Shown piece after piece: positions 51,629 through 64,000 of a DNA stretch of 64,000 nt (position 1 is its first letter; each line of letters begins with the position of its first letter). The stretch lies in the NCBI RefSeq assembly GCF_000524195.1, contig NW_020170405.1:193570-257569 (forward strand), given 5' to 3'. The DNA is from Echinococcus granulosus (lineage: Eukaryota > Platyhelminthes > Cestoda > Cyclophyllidea > Taeniidae). The translations under genes and the position numbers were made by a program. The notes under the pieces are model-generated. The model was not told where the DNA came from, made no database searches, and saw nothing but the letters and a program-made list of their open reading frames with translations.

Positions 51629-52993
51629 AAGGAGTTAGGATTGCCACGCTTGAAGTACTAAAACGTGGCTTGCTCCTTCAACCTAACGCATATTTCTTGT
51701 GGGATGCTAAGGTGCCGGTGTTTTGCAAATTCAAATACGCTTGTATGGTTCGATGAAGGAACACACCTACCACATACCACCGAGAAACTTTCATTTGCAC
51801 CTATACTTTGGTGATCGACAAATTCTCGTTAAACCCCCAATCCCGGCGTGGCATGGAGAATTCATGAGGTTTACCATCATTATGATCTCAAACCTGAGGA
51901 AGTTACACTTTACATGGGGGGAGAATTCACATGAGTATCGATGACATGGGCTAAGAAATGCTAAGCCTTTATTTTAAGATTCCTAAAGGTGAAATTTATT
52001 TACATCGCAAAAGCAATTTGGCCTAGTGATAAGAAGGCGAAACGCCAGTGTCTTATGGAAAGGAGCGTCTAAGCTTATCTCGATAAAAAAACTGTTTAGT
52101 AGAGTGAGTCACATATCGAGGGCCGAGTCTTATTTCGCCTTTGGAATACATTCCCCTAGTCTCTCAAGTTACCAGACAAAAATATTTCCCACAACACACA
52201 GAAACAGCACTACGAAAGTAGAACTGGCTTCCTAAACCACTAATACGCTAAGGAACGGAAGTCTAAGTCAAATCCGCTGCACTAGTTTAGGCGCGAGGAC
52301 CTGTTGCAAAAGAAGCACACACTCTGTTAACCTTCCCCAAGCCAGAACGAGGAACTTTTGCCCACATTACAAAAGATTGCCCCAATTGGTGGTGAAGCTT
52401 GTCCCGACAACCGATTGTGTCAAAAAAAAACCGAAAGACGTCAACCTCCTAGGGCCCAAGTATGCTTACGCCTCCATTAAAACAGCTTTGCTGTTTTATA
52501 GTATTACGTCTTTTTTTGTCATGATGTAAATGCGCATCTATCGAGACTACAGTCGTCAACAAATCCCATGTGTAAAGTCGTCACGTTTTCAGAGGATCTT
52601 GCCGAAAAGTACCACTTGTCCAACATGAAGTGTGCAGATTGCATGTACAGCCGGGTCCCATGGGGAATGATTTACGTTTAATTCTACCCTAGAGGTGGAC
52701 GAAACTAACTAACTTGCAGAGAACTAGGATGTGTTAATAACAGGATGCGACGATGCATCACACAGGTGATTCACCTATGACTGAATTGATCCAATTGTGA
52801 ACAAAAGACAGGTACTCTGGATACCGGTGATGTGAACAACCAGACACACTGTAGAATAATCAAAGGGAACAATCTCTTCTCAAAAGAGAGGCAACAAAAT
52901 TAATAAAGCTGGTGAGCAACGGGAATGCTAAGGAAATATGACAAAAGTAGAATTAGGTGGGGAGAAAGGGAGGGCAAGGGAGGAGGAGGGGAG
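51629..52993. other. Intergenic, no supported gene
   Basis: Holds the 3' flanks of the small membrane protein gene and of G6PD, which converge here. A purine-rich GGGA/GGAG stretch at about 52959-52993 sits just past the G6PD stop codon. No genes or repeats were recognised. Confidence 0.45.
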
Positions 52994-55900
52994 TTAATTT
53001 TTGGGCCCCTTGTTAGTCCAGTGGTAGGCGCTCCAGTACACGAAGCCCACACGACGCATCAATTCGTCCGCCTCTGGTGGCCCGTTTCGGCTGCGTACGA
53101 AAAAGATACCAAGAGGAGAGACGCTCAACCACCTTGCCATTCCACCTGTTGCACACGTGCCACCCCAACCGACATCTTACAGCAGCAGCGCGCGCGATAC
53201 AGTGTTTCATTTCAAGTATAAACTTGTATTTCATACTTAAGTTATTTTCATGCGTTGGAATATGAAACACCTGAGCTCATTAACTCATATACGTTGGTGG
53301 ATTCTAAATTGTGGTCTTTTAGTACACAAGATCACAACCGGAAGTGGGACTAAATCATTCCGATCAAAATCCATCTACAATAATAATAGTCTGAGAATTT
53401 AAATCCCAATTCATTTAAAATAACAAAGTGTACCATTCCATTTACGATACAACTTAAATATACAAAGCCATTAAAAGGAAGAAAGGATTTTGAACTGGGA
53501 CAGTGTCTTTAGTTCAGATACAACGTAATTCCCACTTTTTGGCAAAAAAACCAGTTGATACGATTCCAAGTGCTCTGTTTTCAACTTATATGATACAGTA
53601 AAACGTTTTCCTATTTTGCCATGGGCACAATTTACCCTTGGTGGTGGTCATTTAAGGTCAAGCTGTTTATACGGGGAGAATGCATAAAGAGAAATAGTCC
53701 CATAAAAAAATCAAAACTTATTCTACAATTGAAGAAAAACCCTTATTACACCGCCACGAAATACCATTAAGTCGTCGTAGTACTGCCTAGTTAAGTAGAC
53801 ACTATAGTTAACATAAAACCAAGAGAAACTTGTACCGGAAAACAGACCAGTAGCAATAAATAAATCTAAATCGAAAGGAATTACTAGCAAATACCCGTGA
53901 TTTATCTTCACAGCTAGGAGACAAACTAATAGTGCAGCAGTACGAGAGCCTTTCATTAGAAGGGAAGAGTGCAACATGCATATACATATCAAGATTGTTT
54001 AAAGGAAAAAATACAGCTGAAAGGAAAAACGTCAGTTAAATCCACATTTCCATCTAGACCTCAAATGCTTGTACTACTGAAACTGTTACAGTAGTTGTTT
54101 GAGTCAAATAAGTCAAAAAACAAGTTACTGACCCATCTGTCCTTCAAAATCCCTGATGGAGATTTCGTTTATACATCGCTTCTACCCAATACACCAATTT
54201 GACGTTAGTCGATGAAGAGGTCAATTTTCTCACCTGCCGTGTACGTAGGGGATTGGCTTAATTTTCTGCTTTTCCAACTCCTGCAAAGCAGGAGTGAAAA
54301 TTCGCCAAGCTTCATCGAGTTCGTCAAATCGGACAAAATTGGTTTGCGAGCCCGAGAAGACGTCCAACAGGAGGCGCTCGTAGGCGTCCGGCAGCTTAAG
54401 ATGCTTAAAAAGACTATGGGAAGTGAGTTTGAAAGGTTCAAAAGAATCCACACATCAGTCACGCACGATCTAGGGCAGAAGCAATCTATCAGTCCTTGGG
54501 GAATGGTGAAAAAGTTTGGTATGAAATTATGAATATCGAGAAGGACATCACAACCGTACTCTTGAAACAACTTCAAACTACTCGTAAAAAGTCAAACTAG
54601 TCATATAAGTATTTACCTGCATCCATCGCTATCAGGTAGGGGTATTCCTAGAACCCCGAGGATGTATAAGGCGGTTAAGTTTATAACTCAAAAGATAAAG
54701 GGGTTTCATTTCGACTAAATTGTTGGGAAGCCTCAAATAAGGGAGTAAATTAGTCTGATTTCAACATACCTCTTTGGTATGAAAAAAAGTTGCTTTAGGC
54801 GTGGTTGCAATTTTTTTGCGTTATATAGAATCGCAACCGGAGTAAATGTTTGGCTTTTGCGAGACAAATCCAGCCTATAAGTAGGTATTTTCCCATTCAT
54901 TGGAACAGGATGTCAAGTTGTCTGCGCAGGCAGACGAATGTGCAGTAAATCCAACTTTACTCACAACTAAAACTATATGATGAAATCGGTGTAACTAAGT
55001 AGCGTCACAACGATAGATAATTACAAGGGCACAATTGCCGAGGAAAAGTAGATACAACGACCCCATCAAAAAAGCGAATAAATTTACCACTTCATCTTCC
55101 CTTTTTGTGTGATTGCAATTAGCACGAGGAATTGTGAAGCCCAGTTGATGCAACCTCTTAAGTACCACTCAATCCCAATTTTCAGTTGAGACCTCTCCGC
55201 TGGACGTCATAATGACCCTGTCAAATCGAAGACGACTCAAGAACGACTACAAATTAGTTGATACTTCCATGAGTTAACATTCCCAGCTGATAAATACTAG
55301 AAAAAGGTGTATGACAAAAAAGACCGGTTATTTTCCTATTAGAGAAACAAGGTTAGCTTAGTGCGAGTGCTCCAAATTTTTGTGGTGATAAAAATTCACC
55401 ATTCGTAAGCAGAGCCATTCTATTTTTAGTTAAAAACTGCATGACCAGGTTTTAACTTGTCAAGGATGAATGGAAGCCTGGCAAAAATGTGAGAGCCAAC
55501 GCAACATTCCATTTGAGTACATGAAAAGGTTTGCGCATCAGTAGAGTCTAGTTAACAATGACTACCGGGTAATCCTCGCTAACACTTGACAAAATAAACT
55601 GCAAAAGTACTGCAAACTTAAACAATGGATCTATATTATAGTTTCACTCGGTGTGAAACGAGTAAATCCTTCTAAACATTCCGAAAGTTAGAAAATCAGG
55701 GCACTATAAACAGTATTCTAAACACTAACACAGACGTGAATTCTTAACATGTTCACCTGCAGAGACTTGAATGAAGTCAACCGCCACAGCTAAGGCGTTT
55801 TGCTGCACGAATGATAAAACCAATTCTCAGGAACTTTTGAGAGATTTAAAGGATGAACAAAAACTAGAAAAAGGGTGTCACCATTCTCAAATCTAAGCCA

Positions 55901-58900
55901 CTCTTCATCTTCGTCATCAATTTGGCGCAACGGGTTAGTGCAGACTGATAAAGGGCACAACACATGTGATGCTGGAAGGGAATGTGAAATTGGAAGGACC
56001 GATTTCATCATCAACTCAATTTTAACTTAAATTAGGAGAAAGAGGCTCCTGCAAACTCACCTCATATCGATGAGAGTAGGTGAGATCCAATTCTGTTTGT
56101 TCAGGAATTAAGTCCATGCCAGGCTGTTTGGTCATTAACTTCAAGTAGACCGCCTCACCAGGCTGCACACGGATTACAAGTTCATTGCGCGCAACCGAAA
56201 CGTCCCCTTGGGCATCGGTGCCGAAAATGTCAAAGGCTATGTCCTTGAATTGGATCCTCACCTCTGCCTTGCGCTCATTCAGAGCTGGAATGCATATATT
56301 AAAAAAATGCTCATTCGTTAAAGTACTGGTTTGAGAGAGGATTCTTCGCAATTAGCTCAGGAAAATACCAGGCGCTTTGCGAACGTGAGCACGGTCGGAA
56401 AGCCTTGTAATGGCTGTGAAGATTAATCTGAAGTGCAGGCTTCGAGAGGGTACTTGCTGTTACCCAACTGATTTAATAAATTGTACAATGGATTTACATG
56501 ACGCTTCTTTACGTCAAATTTTTGTGAGAAGGGAGCTAAACTACGCCTTATGCTTTGAAAATAACCAGTCTCAAACAACAGAACAAGCTCAATTTTACTA
56601 GATTTTAAGGCACCAATATCAGCTTTCAAAAAGGGCGTATTCTCCGCTTTTCAACGCTTCTAACCATAGTTTTAAAAGATTATTGGACCAATTTAGTACT
56701 TTTAGTTGCGTTCTCCGCCTCAAATCAATACACTTGAATAGGTCCAGTAACAAAGTACAAAAGTGGTAAGATGCCTTCTCGTGCATCTTAGGCCTTTGTT
56801 GAAACGGTGAAAAATACAACAGTTAATATGGCATAGACCCAATCGGTTACCTTTTCCTGCACGTAGAATGAAGGGAACACCATGCCAGCGATCATTTGAG
56901 ATGTAGAGAACTGCACAGGCGTAAGTCGGTGTGATCGAATCTACAAGGCACCATGAGCAGTGGTTTAGTCTCTTCTTGTAGTGGATTGTCACAAAGCAAA
57001 TAACAGCACATTTTAACGCAATTAGGAAACTTCTTTTCGTTTGTAATAATCAAAATAATGAATTTGGACAATCTATGTGTTTTTGAATTTCAAATATTGT
57101 GATCGTGCTGCTGAATGAGTAAACTTGCCACAGCAGCATAAATATTTGCTGATTTTTCCTTGACCGGATTAACTGTTTACATTATCCACAAGCTTTAGGT
57201 CAAATGCGTCAGTCCGACAATCGGCTTAGGCTGTCTGCTTTGTGATTTGGAATGATTAGGGTGTAAAATGTGGAACATTTATCACCTTTTATCTAGCACA
57301 AATACAGAAATACGCGATACATAAGGCGTAACTATTCTCAGAAATGGTGGATTGCTCAGCCGCACAAATCTACCTGGAAATACAAAGCTGAAAATTTGAA
57401 ATCAGTCCCACAGGTGACATCGACTGGATTTGCGGAGTTAGATACGAGATAATTACCTTTAGGGACAGTGGGGTCGTCAAGATAGCCCCGCTTGCCCTCC
57501 TCATCTTCGGCGTCAGGGTTGCCGACGTACTGACCAACCACAAGATTGTCCAAAGTGAGGGGCTTAATGGAACGCAGAACCTTCACCTAAAATGCGGAAC
57601 GCATGGATTTTAATCCGACGTGAGTAGCACTTCCAGTCAAAAGTCAACCTTCAATGAACAACTTTGAAGAAAGTCTGATACTCCTATGCGCAAAAAATAA
57701 CGCATTTCTCAAGAGTTTAGCTTAACGAAAGTGGATTAGTGCTACTGCGACAAAGTAGTCAAATGGCTGAAACATTAATGATTCCCAAATGGAAAAGAAT
57801 GACAATTGGGGAATTTCTTAACCTTTTCGCCGCGAATGTCTTCAGCACTCAGAGAAAGAGGCTTTTCCATGGCGAGGAGGGCAAGAACTTGGATGAGGTG
57901 ATTCTGAAGTACGTCGCTAACAAAGGAGAAAGTCAGGTACACAAACTCATTAAATATTCTTATACCGTGGATTAAAGTGTATCAGAAAGGCTAGAGCAAA
58001 GCGTTAAGGCGGGGCTTTTTCAACAATGTTTATCTAAATACTTTCAAGGTGCTGCCTTTTCAAGGCATCCCAGTCCCATTAATAGCTTAGGAGCTTCAAA
58101 AGTGCGATACATAGCTATTTACATCCAATTTACCCAATGTCGTCATCGAGAGTCATGAAAAGGCTTACTTACTATGAATGTCTACGCAATACCAAATTTT
58201 TATAATGTTTCATCCTTCTATGGTTTCTAGATGTGTTCTTTATAATAGCAACAACCAGTTGTCAACAAATTGTTTAGCTAATGTCGCCAGTTCCTATCTG
58301 ATTGAAATTATTGGAATATGTTGTTTACTAGTTTATCAGGTATCTGCTGATTGGATAGGTTGAGGTTGCCAGTGTCACCTTTAGCATGCTCAGCGTTAGT
58401 TATCCATTACTGAGACGTGTTTTGAAGGATTTCAGGCGGGAGTACGAAGACAAATGTCCAATTTCATCTGCACAACCCTGCATGCACTTGCGGACTACTT
58501 TGGAAGGATTTGTCACTGAAGTTACAGATTTGCTATATCTTTGAGAAATTCACCAAAATAAGTATGAAGCAAAGAAGGCAATTTGCTTGGATAAATCACT
58601 ACCACGAGGGGGAGCCATGAAAGCAGAAAGGGAATTAGGGGAAAATAAGATGGGTTTCACAACTATACCACATTAGGGGGAGTTGAGAGAATACGTATTC
58701 GATCATTTTCCACGTAAAAGCATTCTCGTTGCCAGGATATGAGCCTTTCCAAAATAACATCGCCATTCAAATGTGTACAATGAGCGTAAACAGCTTTAAC
58801 CATGGGCGACCGATCGGAGAAACAAAATAAAGTTAAAACAGAGCAAAAAAGCACGAGCCTCGTTTAAAATAAGGAAACAGTTTTAAGAGGACAGTTTACC

Positions 58901-61180
58901 GAATGACGCCGAAATCATCGAAATATCCACCGCGACCAGAGGTTCCAAAAGGTTCCTTGAAGGAGATCGTCACGTTGCTAATGTGATCACGGTTCCACAA
59001 TGGGCTGAATATCATGTTTGCAAATCTAGAAGATTGAGAAAAAAACAAAACTTCAATGGGAAAGCAGGCGTTCAAATGTAAAAAATATGCTCAAAATTCC
59101 TGTGACGCCCAATCAACCTCAAGCACCTTGATGGACAAAAAGGTGTCATAAAGCACCACTTCTATTACAGCATTCAAAAATATTTTTTTGAATAAAAGGT
59201 AGATTTGAACAGATGATAAGGAAAAAAAGGGCTGATATTCATCCTGACAAACATCTATTTGTGGAAATATGAGCCAACCACATTTTCAGACTCTAGTCCA
59301 GCTGCCTATGAGTGGCATTGATCCACATTAGCTAAAATGCCAAACCCAGATTTTTCAAGACATTATGCTGTCTCAGGTATAATTTATTAAGTCTTAGACA
59401 AAGAGCACAAAATCAAGATGGCTAAAGCTGTATTCATTTTTTTTTCAATAGACAACAAGACAGATGAGTCAACCGGGAGGGACGCCAACCTAATGCTATT
59501 CTGTCGTAATCCACGGAAAGGACAAACCTTAGGATGAGTAAGTTTTGCACCATCTCCTTGCCCAGGTAGTGGTCAATACGAAAAATTTGCTGCTCTTGGA
59601 ACAGGCCGGTCAGATGGGAGGAGAGCTTGCGTGCGGATTCCAAGTCTCGCCCGAAGGGCTTCTCAATGATTAAACGAGTCCAAACATCAGGGCTACAGAT
59701 TCAGAAAATTGTACGAGGATTATGGCCAAGCGAATGATTTATACAACAGAGATCAGATGTCCAGTGCAGTTCTGCCTGCATACATAATTCCTCCGTACAA
59801 AGATTGCCTAATTTAAAAAGTTTTCCATGTATATCGCGCTAATGAGTAAACGCCTAGATAAGAAATTGTTTAAACGGTATCTACTGCATTTGGTGGGTGA
59901 AAGCCGAGCATTCAAATCATCAAAAGGTGCAAGAAATTCTTATTTTCATTAAAATTTCGCCCACTTCCACTGTTTCGAGTAACTGCAAAGTCGTACAGAG
60001 CGACAGTTCCCCAACAAAGAGCAAAGGAGTGAAGCCTAGTTAGTACATGAAGGGCGTTGCTGTCAAAGCAATTCTACCCCCAAAAGGCAATTTACAGACA
60101 TTCAATAAGACCGATTTAGAGCTAGCAGTGGGTTCCCGCTAGAATACTTACCTGTAAAACGATAGACTTCAAGATCAACATAACTTAATTGTCATGTAGA
60201 TACGATCGTACATTGAAGTTGCAAAAATTGAGGAAATTGCCCAGATTCCCTCCATAAATAACTAATAGTCATTTACCCAATGATTTGTTAAAGATGAAGC
60301 GTCTAACGTAACCAATTATCACTAAAAGTTTTCAGTGAATAAATAGGAAAAAAAAACGTACTACTGTGATACTTATCACTGAATGAGGTGAGTAAAACAG
60401 GTTCCAACAGCCGAAGAAACTATCATTTATGTTTTGATTTATTTAGGTCTTAAATAGACTGCACTAGTTTCGCACACGGGAATGTACCGACAAACCAATG
60501 TGGTGAATTGGGATACAACAGATCTAATATGCTTTGGACTGTTGAGCGCTGCAAAATGGGCTAAATGTGGCACCCAATAGTAAGGATCAGAGAGGTTTAA
60601 AATATTCCTAAGAATTTTCAGTTAAATAAGTGAGGAAATATCGTCATAAATAGGTAATTAGTAAAAAGGAGACATACTGTCGGCTTTTGCAGCATTTCGC
60701 CAAATGTGAGGATACAGACATGTAAGTTGAGGGCGGCAGGGCCAAATAGAAGATTCGGTTCACCAACTGACCATAGTTTGATACAATTGTTCTATCAAGT
60801 GCCTCGAAGTCCTTAGTCTCCGTGTAGCTGCCCCTTAAATACGTGTTGTCTTTCCAAAAACTGTTGAAACGATCCACCTCCTCTGTCTTGTTTTCATTCA
60901 CCTATGAAACACAGGTATGCGATTTACAGGATTTGACACTGCTTACCTTCATGTATGGAGTCGACTTCTCCCTAATAGTATCAACAGTGATATCGGAACG
61001 AGCATAACCGATGAAAAAAGTTTTTTGGGGTAGAAGACGATCCCGGTAGAGCCACCACAATGTAGGGTAGATCTTCTTGCGCGCGAGATCGCCCGACGCG
61101 CCAAGGATCACGAAAACATGTGAGTGGACTTCGTCGCCATGGAAGCTAGATTTGATCAGATAGAGACACAATTTGTCCAT
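52994..61180 (-). CDS. G6PD: Glucose-6-phosphate 1-dehydrogenase, complete
   Basis: Cytosolic enzyme oxidising glucose 6-phosphate with NADP+ to 6-phosphogluconolactone, the first and NADPH-producing step of the pentose phosphate pathway. Ten exons, right to left: 61180-60947, 60901-60678, 59692-59528, 59025-58900, 57916-57823, 57586-57457, 56940-56851, 56284-56061, 54403-54234 and 53090-52994. Phases close at every junction for 517 residues (human 515). The NADP-binding [10 protein letters not shown], the EKPFGRD loop and the active-site signature [13 protein letters not shown] are intact. The rest follows the family: [67 protein letters not shown], and [18 protein letters not shown]. The tail ([19 protein letters not shown]) departs from the family after VGF. 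Start: Met 61180, 13 nt after an acceptor-like TTTCCCCAG, so a 5' exon or trans-spliced leader is possible. Introns are 45 nt to 1.9 kb. Confidence 0.96.
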
Positions 61181-61193
61181 CAGAAGGGCCAAC

Positions 61194-62940
61194 CTGGGGA
61201 AACAGAGACAGATGCACTGAGATGACATTGACCCGGGGAAAGAACATCCCTTACACCGTAGGTAAATGTTATGGGAGGTTCCACCCCATCTACTGCATTA
61301 AATAGTCGTTTTCGCAGGGAAGGGTGTGGGAGGAATAAACAGACATGTGCATTATGGGCGTGGTTTTCTCTCAATAACTGATGTAACTTCCGATTATATA
61401 TTGTTTAGGGTAACTAAAACCAGAACCTTAATAAGGAGGAAAATAAAATCGACATAGTCTTAAGTGATTTCCACACAAGCGCAACGCGCATTCAACAAAA
61501 GTAGGGGCGTTTCCACATATAGAGCTTTAAGAAGCAAAACTTCATTTAACTAAAAGCACACAAAAAAGTTACTGGTATTATGCCATAAAAGAGGTATCAA
61601 AGGATAAGATCAAGACAAAAGGAAGAAAAGGAAGTTACTTTCCAAATAAGACCAAGTACGAAAGATGCAAACCTCATAAGAACAACTCGTATGACATTGA
61701 GCTGATGGGCCGAATAAATTAAGGACAAGTAGACTAATTGTTCGGAAAAAAAACGAATTCCAAATACACATTAAGAGGAAATGTTTTAAGAATTGCTTAG
61801 CACGACTGGAGAAGAGTTAGCTCACCAGCGAACTATGTAACAAAGCCTTAAAGGTTGAAATTCACCAACTCATTAAGGAATAGCAATTTCATTGCTAAAA
61901 ACCCGAGGGAACATTTCTTTAGTGGAAGTGGATGAATTGAGTTCAAATATATGGTTCCCCAAGATGGAGGAGAGCTATGACAATTACAATTAGGACAACG
62001 TAGAGATAAGTATAAGTGGCGAAAGGCCAACGCTTTTTGTTTCGCATTAAGACCCTAGAAATCTCGTTCAAATTGAAGCATAGGTTAGAGTGATTCCAAA
62101 GAGAATTATTAGCCGAAGTACAAATTGACCACAAAAAGGACAAATACAAATGTATATGTCAAATTTGCTTGTTCAAAAGATGCGAAAACACGCGTGTAAC
62201 GCAAACACTAGGCAAAGAAGTGCATTAACACTAACACGCGGAAGAAGGGGAGCGCGAACACCCTCCAATCAGTAGTAGGTCGATGATATAATCTGGAAGA
62301 GAAAAACAATCTGAATGTTTCAGAATGATTATTGGTAATATTAAATAGGAGGTCGCTCTTTTAATTTGACTCTATTACTTTAATTGCAAGTCACGAATAT
62401 GAGTTGTAACTCCCTCTACTATGATGAAACTACCTTAGACAAGTGCCGCATTAGTTTAATTTTCCTCCAATCATTACTGGCAAAATGGGTCTCCTTTAGT
62501 ATCTAAAATAGATATGCGCCATGTTTGACTAATATTTTATGCCTTTTTTCCTACAAATGTGTAAGGGCAACTATGGATTCGTATTATAGTTTTAATTCGC
62601 TTAAAATACCCATCATGACAAAGTTTTCGGAATTAAAAGGGCACATATTTGCAGCTCCGGTATACATTTTTTATTTTGCTGATTGGGTTCCAGGAGGAGG
62701 TTATGCAACACAAATGAAATGAACAATTTATAGTGATAATGTTTGCATTTGTCAAGTGTCGAAAGCACACCCGCGACAGTTGATTACATTAGCATTATTG
62801 GATTCGGGTGCCTTAGGTCGTACATTTTCAATGCGAACTCGTAAGTTTTTATCTTCGTTACTACCCGTCATTCATTTTCTCCTCTGTCTTGCAACCGTTT
62901 TCATGCTCGACAAATTGGGGACCTTAAGTATATCCCTTTT
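61194..62940. other. Intergenic, no supported gene
   Basis: AT-rich, between the divergent G6PD and Myb-domain genes. Short frames only. Upstream exons or 5' UTR of either gene may lie here; none could be fixed. Confidence 0.4.
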
Positions 62941-64000
62941 TTGCTTTGGGTCCTTGGGGTATGTTTTTCTTTTTATTTCGCAGTTGTCGTCACTTCTCTT
63001 TATTTACCCGGGATGTTTACTAGTATTTCCTGGGCTTTAATGTGCATACGACCATTGGTGGTGCCAGAGGAACGTGTTCATGGGGTGAATTTAATCGTTT
63101 TTAGGGGGCCTGTTTTTTTCATGGAGGTTTTATTTGGTGTTTACGAACAGGCGCTGCACAGTTATATTCAGTTTACTATCTTAACTTGTCGTAAAGGTTC
63201 ATCATTGCGACGATTAAGTCAACGAGGTCTTCCAAATATTTCTGATCTGATTGCTATCGGTTTACAACCAATTACGGTGGATGGTCGTCGATCATCTCCA
63301 TTGAAGTCATCCGTCGCTTTGATGACTTCATTGCGGTCTAATTCAGGAGTCAGAGTCCGAAAGGGGGTTTTTGCGACCGCGTTGGAGAAAGAGAAGGCTC
63401 TTGAACCAGCTCCGAAAAAGAGGTATCAACGTATTCCCTATACGGATCAGGATGATTGGATCATTCTAAATTATATCATTACAAACGATCTTGTAAGGTA
63501 ATTTGTTTTCAAACTGCCTGTTCTTCTCTTCTCTTGTTATTTTGCTTCGGATCTTTATTTAGAAGTGATTTTACTAATGTGCTTTCAATTACCACTGTTA
63601 TGGCTGAGAAATTGCCTGGAATTCTTTTTTAACACCCCGATTTCTGATAGTATGCCGTTTTGGAAATGGTTTCTGAGATTATTTGCTATCTGTAGAGACT
63701 CTTGGTTTATGCACATAGGTAATACTTTATAATTTGGGCTGTTTTTAAACTCGGGCTAATGCGTTTGTCTTGCCTAGAAGTGTTGCATTGGTTAGCAATT
63801 GGTGGGTCTGCCCTGAATCTGGATTGGCTTTCCTAAACTGATGCCATTTCCCCCAGTAAGATCCGGAGCCATAGAACATGGATCCAACTAGAGACCGCTG
63901 GTGTGACCCTCCATTCTGCAGAGTCGATGCGTAGTCGTTTCATGCACAGTATCATCCACCATCTCGAAGAGGTACTGCATTCCACTTCGGAGGGGAGGCG
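62941..64000 (+). CDS. RAP1/TERF2IP-like protein with Myb domain (3' truncated by window)
   Basis: Two exons are visible. The first is open to 63499 (AG/gtaatt); the second starts at 63857 after CCCCCAG and can be followed to a possible donor at about 63970 or beyond. Across the junction the frame reads YTDQDDWIILNYIITNDLVS then KIRSHRTWIQLETAGVTLHS and AESMRSRFMHSIIHHLEE. Spacing and residues match the single Myb module of the telomere protein RAP1 (TERF2IP): (Y/F)T(D/E)xDD, a Trp, HSxxS(M/L), then RF/RY. In that family a BRCT domain precedes the Myb. Upstream sequence here (VNLIVFRGPVFFMEV onward, then a Ser/Arg-rich linker ending PAPKKRYQRIP) may contain a degenerate BRCT, but I cannot confirm it, and the hydrophobic start before 63060 may be non-coding. 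The start codon is therefore unknown. Other Myb/SANT proteins remain possible. Confidence 0.55.

Noticed and set aside
53005..53080. tRNA-like A box (TAGTCCAGTGG) near 53011
   Set aside because: No matching B box or cloverleaf follows, and the segment is the antisense of the last G6PD exon.
57739..57975. 78-codon plus-strand open frame
   Set aside because: Antisense to the G6PD exon encoding [19 protein letters not shown].

Overview
The window looks like nuclear DNA of a flatworm, most likely a parasitic cestode. The evidence is AT-leaning DNA, protein genes of animal type split by GT-AG introns that range from about 30 nt to several kb, very short in-frame introns next to multi-kb ones, and almost no recognisable transposon or tandem-repeat sequence. 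The lineage is an inference from gene style; no rRNA, mitochondrial or spliced-leader sequence fixes it. No bacterial features (operons, CRISPR arrays, insertion sequences) were seen, and no tRNA or rRNA gene was recognised.

Layout. (1) 2.3-6.3 kb, + strand: an aquaporin/MIP channel whose two NPA boxes read NPI and NPF. (2) 6.3-9.7 kb: mostly empty, with two orphan minus-strand exon-like segments and a GC-rich patch carrying a CRE-like site. (3) 9.7-12.8 kb, minus: a complete seven-exon VMP1 (ER scramblase/autophagy protein). (4) 13.3-14.0 kb, +: DRAP1/NC2-alpha, a histone-fold transcription corepressor with introns of 37, 30 and 36 nt, followed by an unassigned membrane-protein-like segment to about 14.7 kb. 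(5) 15.2-34.2 kb, minus: a complete nine-exon F-BAR/HR1/SH3 protein of the CIP4/FBP17/TOCA-1 family; about 90% of its 19 kb is intron. (6) 34.9-43.3 kb, +: a fragmentary fibronectin-III protein, head to head with the F-BAR gene. (7) 43.4-44.8 kb, minus: mitochondrial elongation factor Ts. (8) 48.1-50.0 kb, +: an intronless 661-residue protein with ankyrin-like segments and a very basic tail. (9) 51.1-51.6 kb, +: a small single-pass membrane protein with no recognised family. (10) 53.0-61.2 kb, minus: a complete ten-exon glucose-6-phosphate dehydrogenase. (11) 62.9-64.0 kb, +: the start of a gene with a RAP1/TERF2IP-type Myb domain, cut by the window edge.

The genes do not form a pathway. They are housekeeping and cell-biological genes (NADPH supply, mitochondrial translation, autophagy, membrane curvature, transcription repression, possible telomere binding) mixed with a few lineage-restricted ones. 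Exon boundaries were derived by hand from splice consensus, reading-frame phase and similarity to known families recalled from general knowledge, with no alignment run. Where the phase arithmetic closes across every exon (VMP1, DRAP1, F-BAR protein, EF-Ts, G6PD) the models are strong; elsewhere they are marked tentative.
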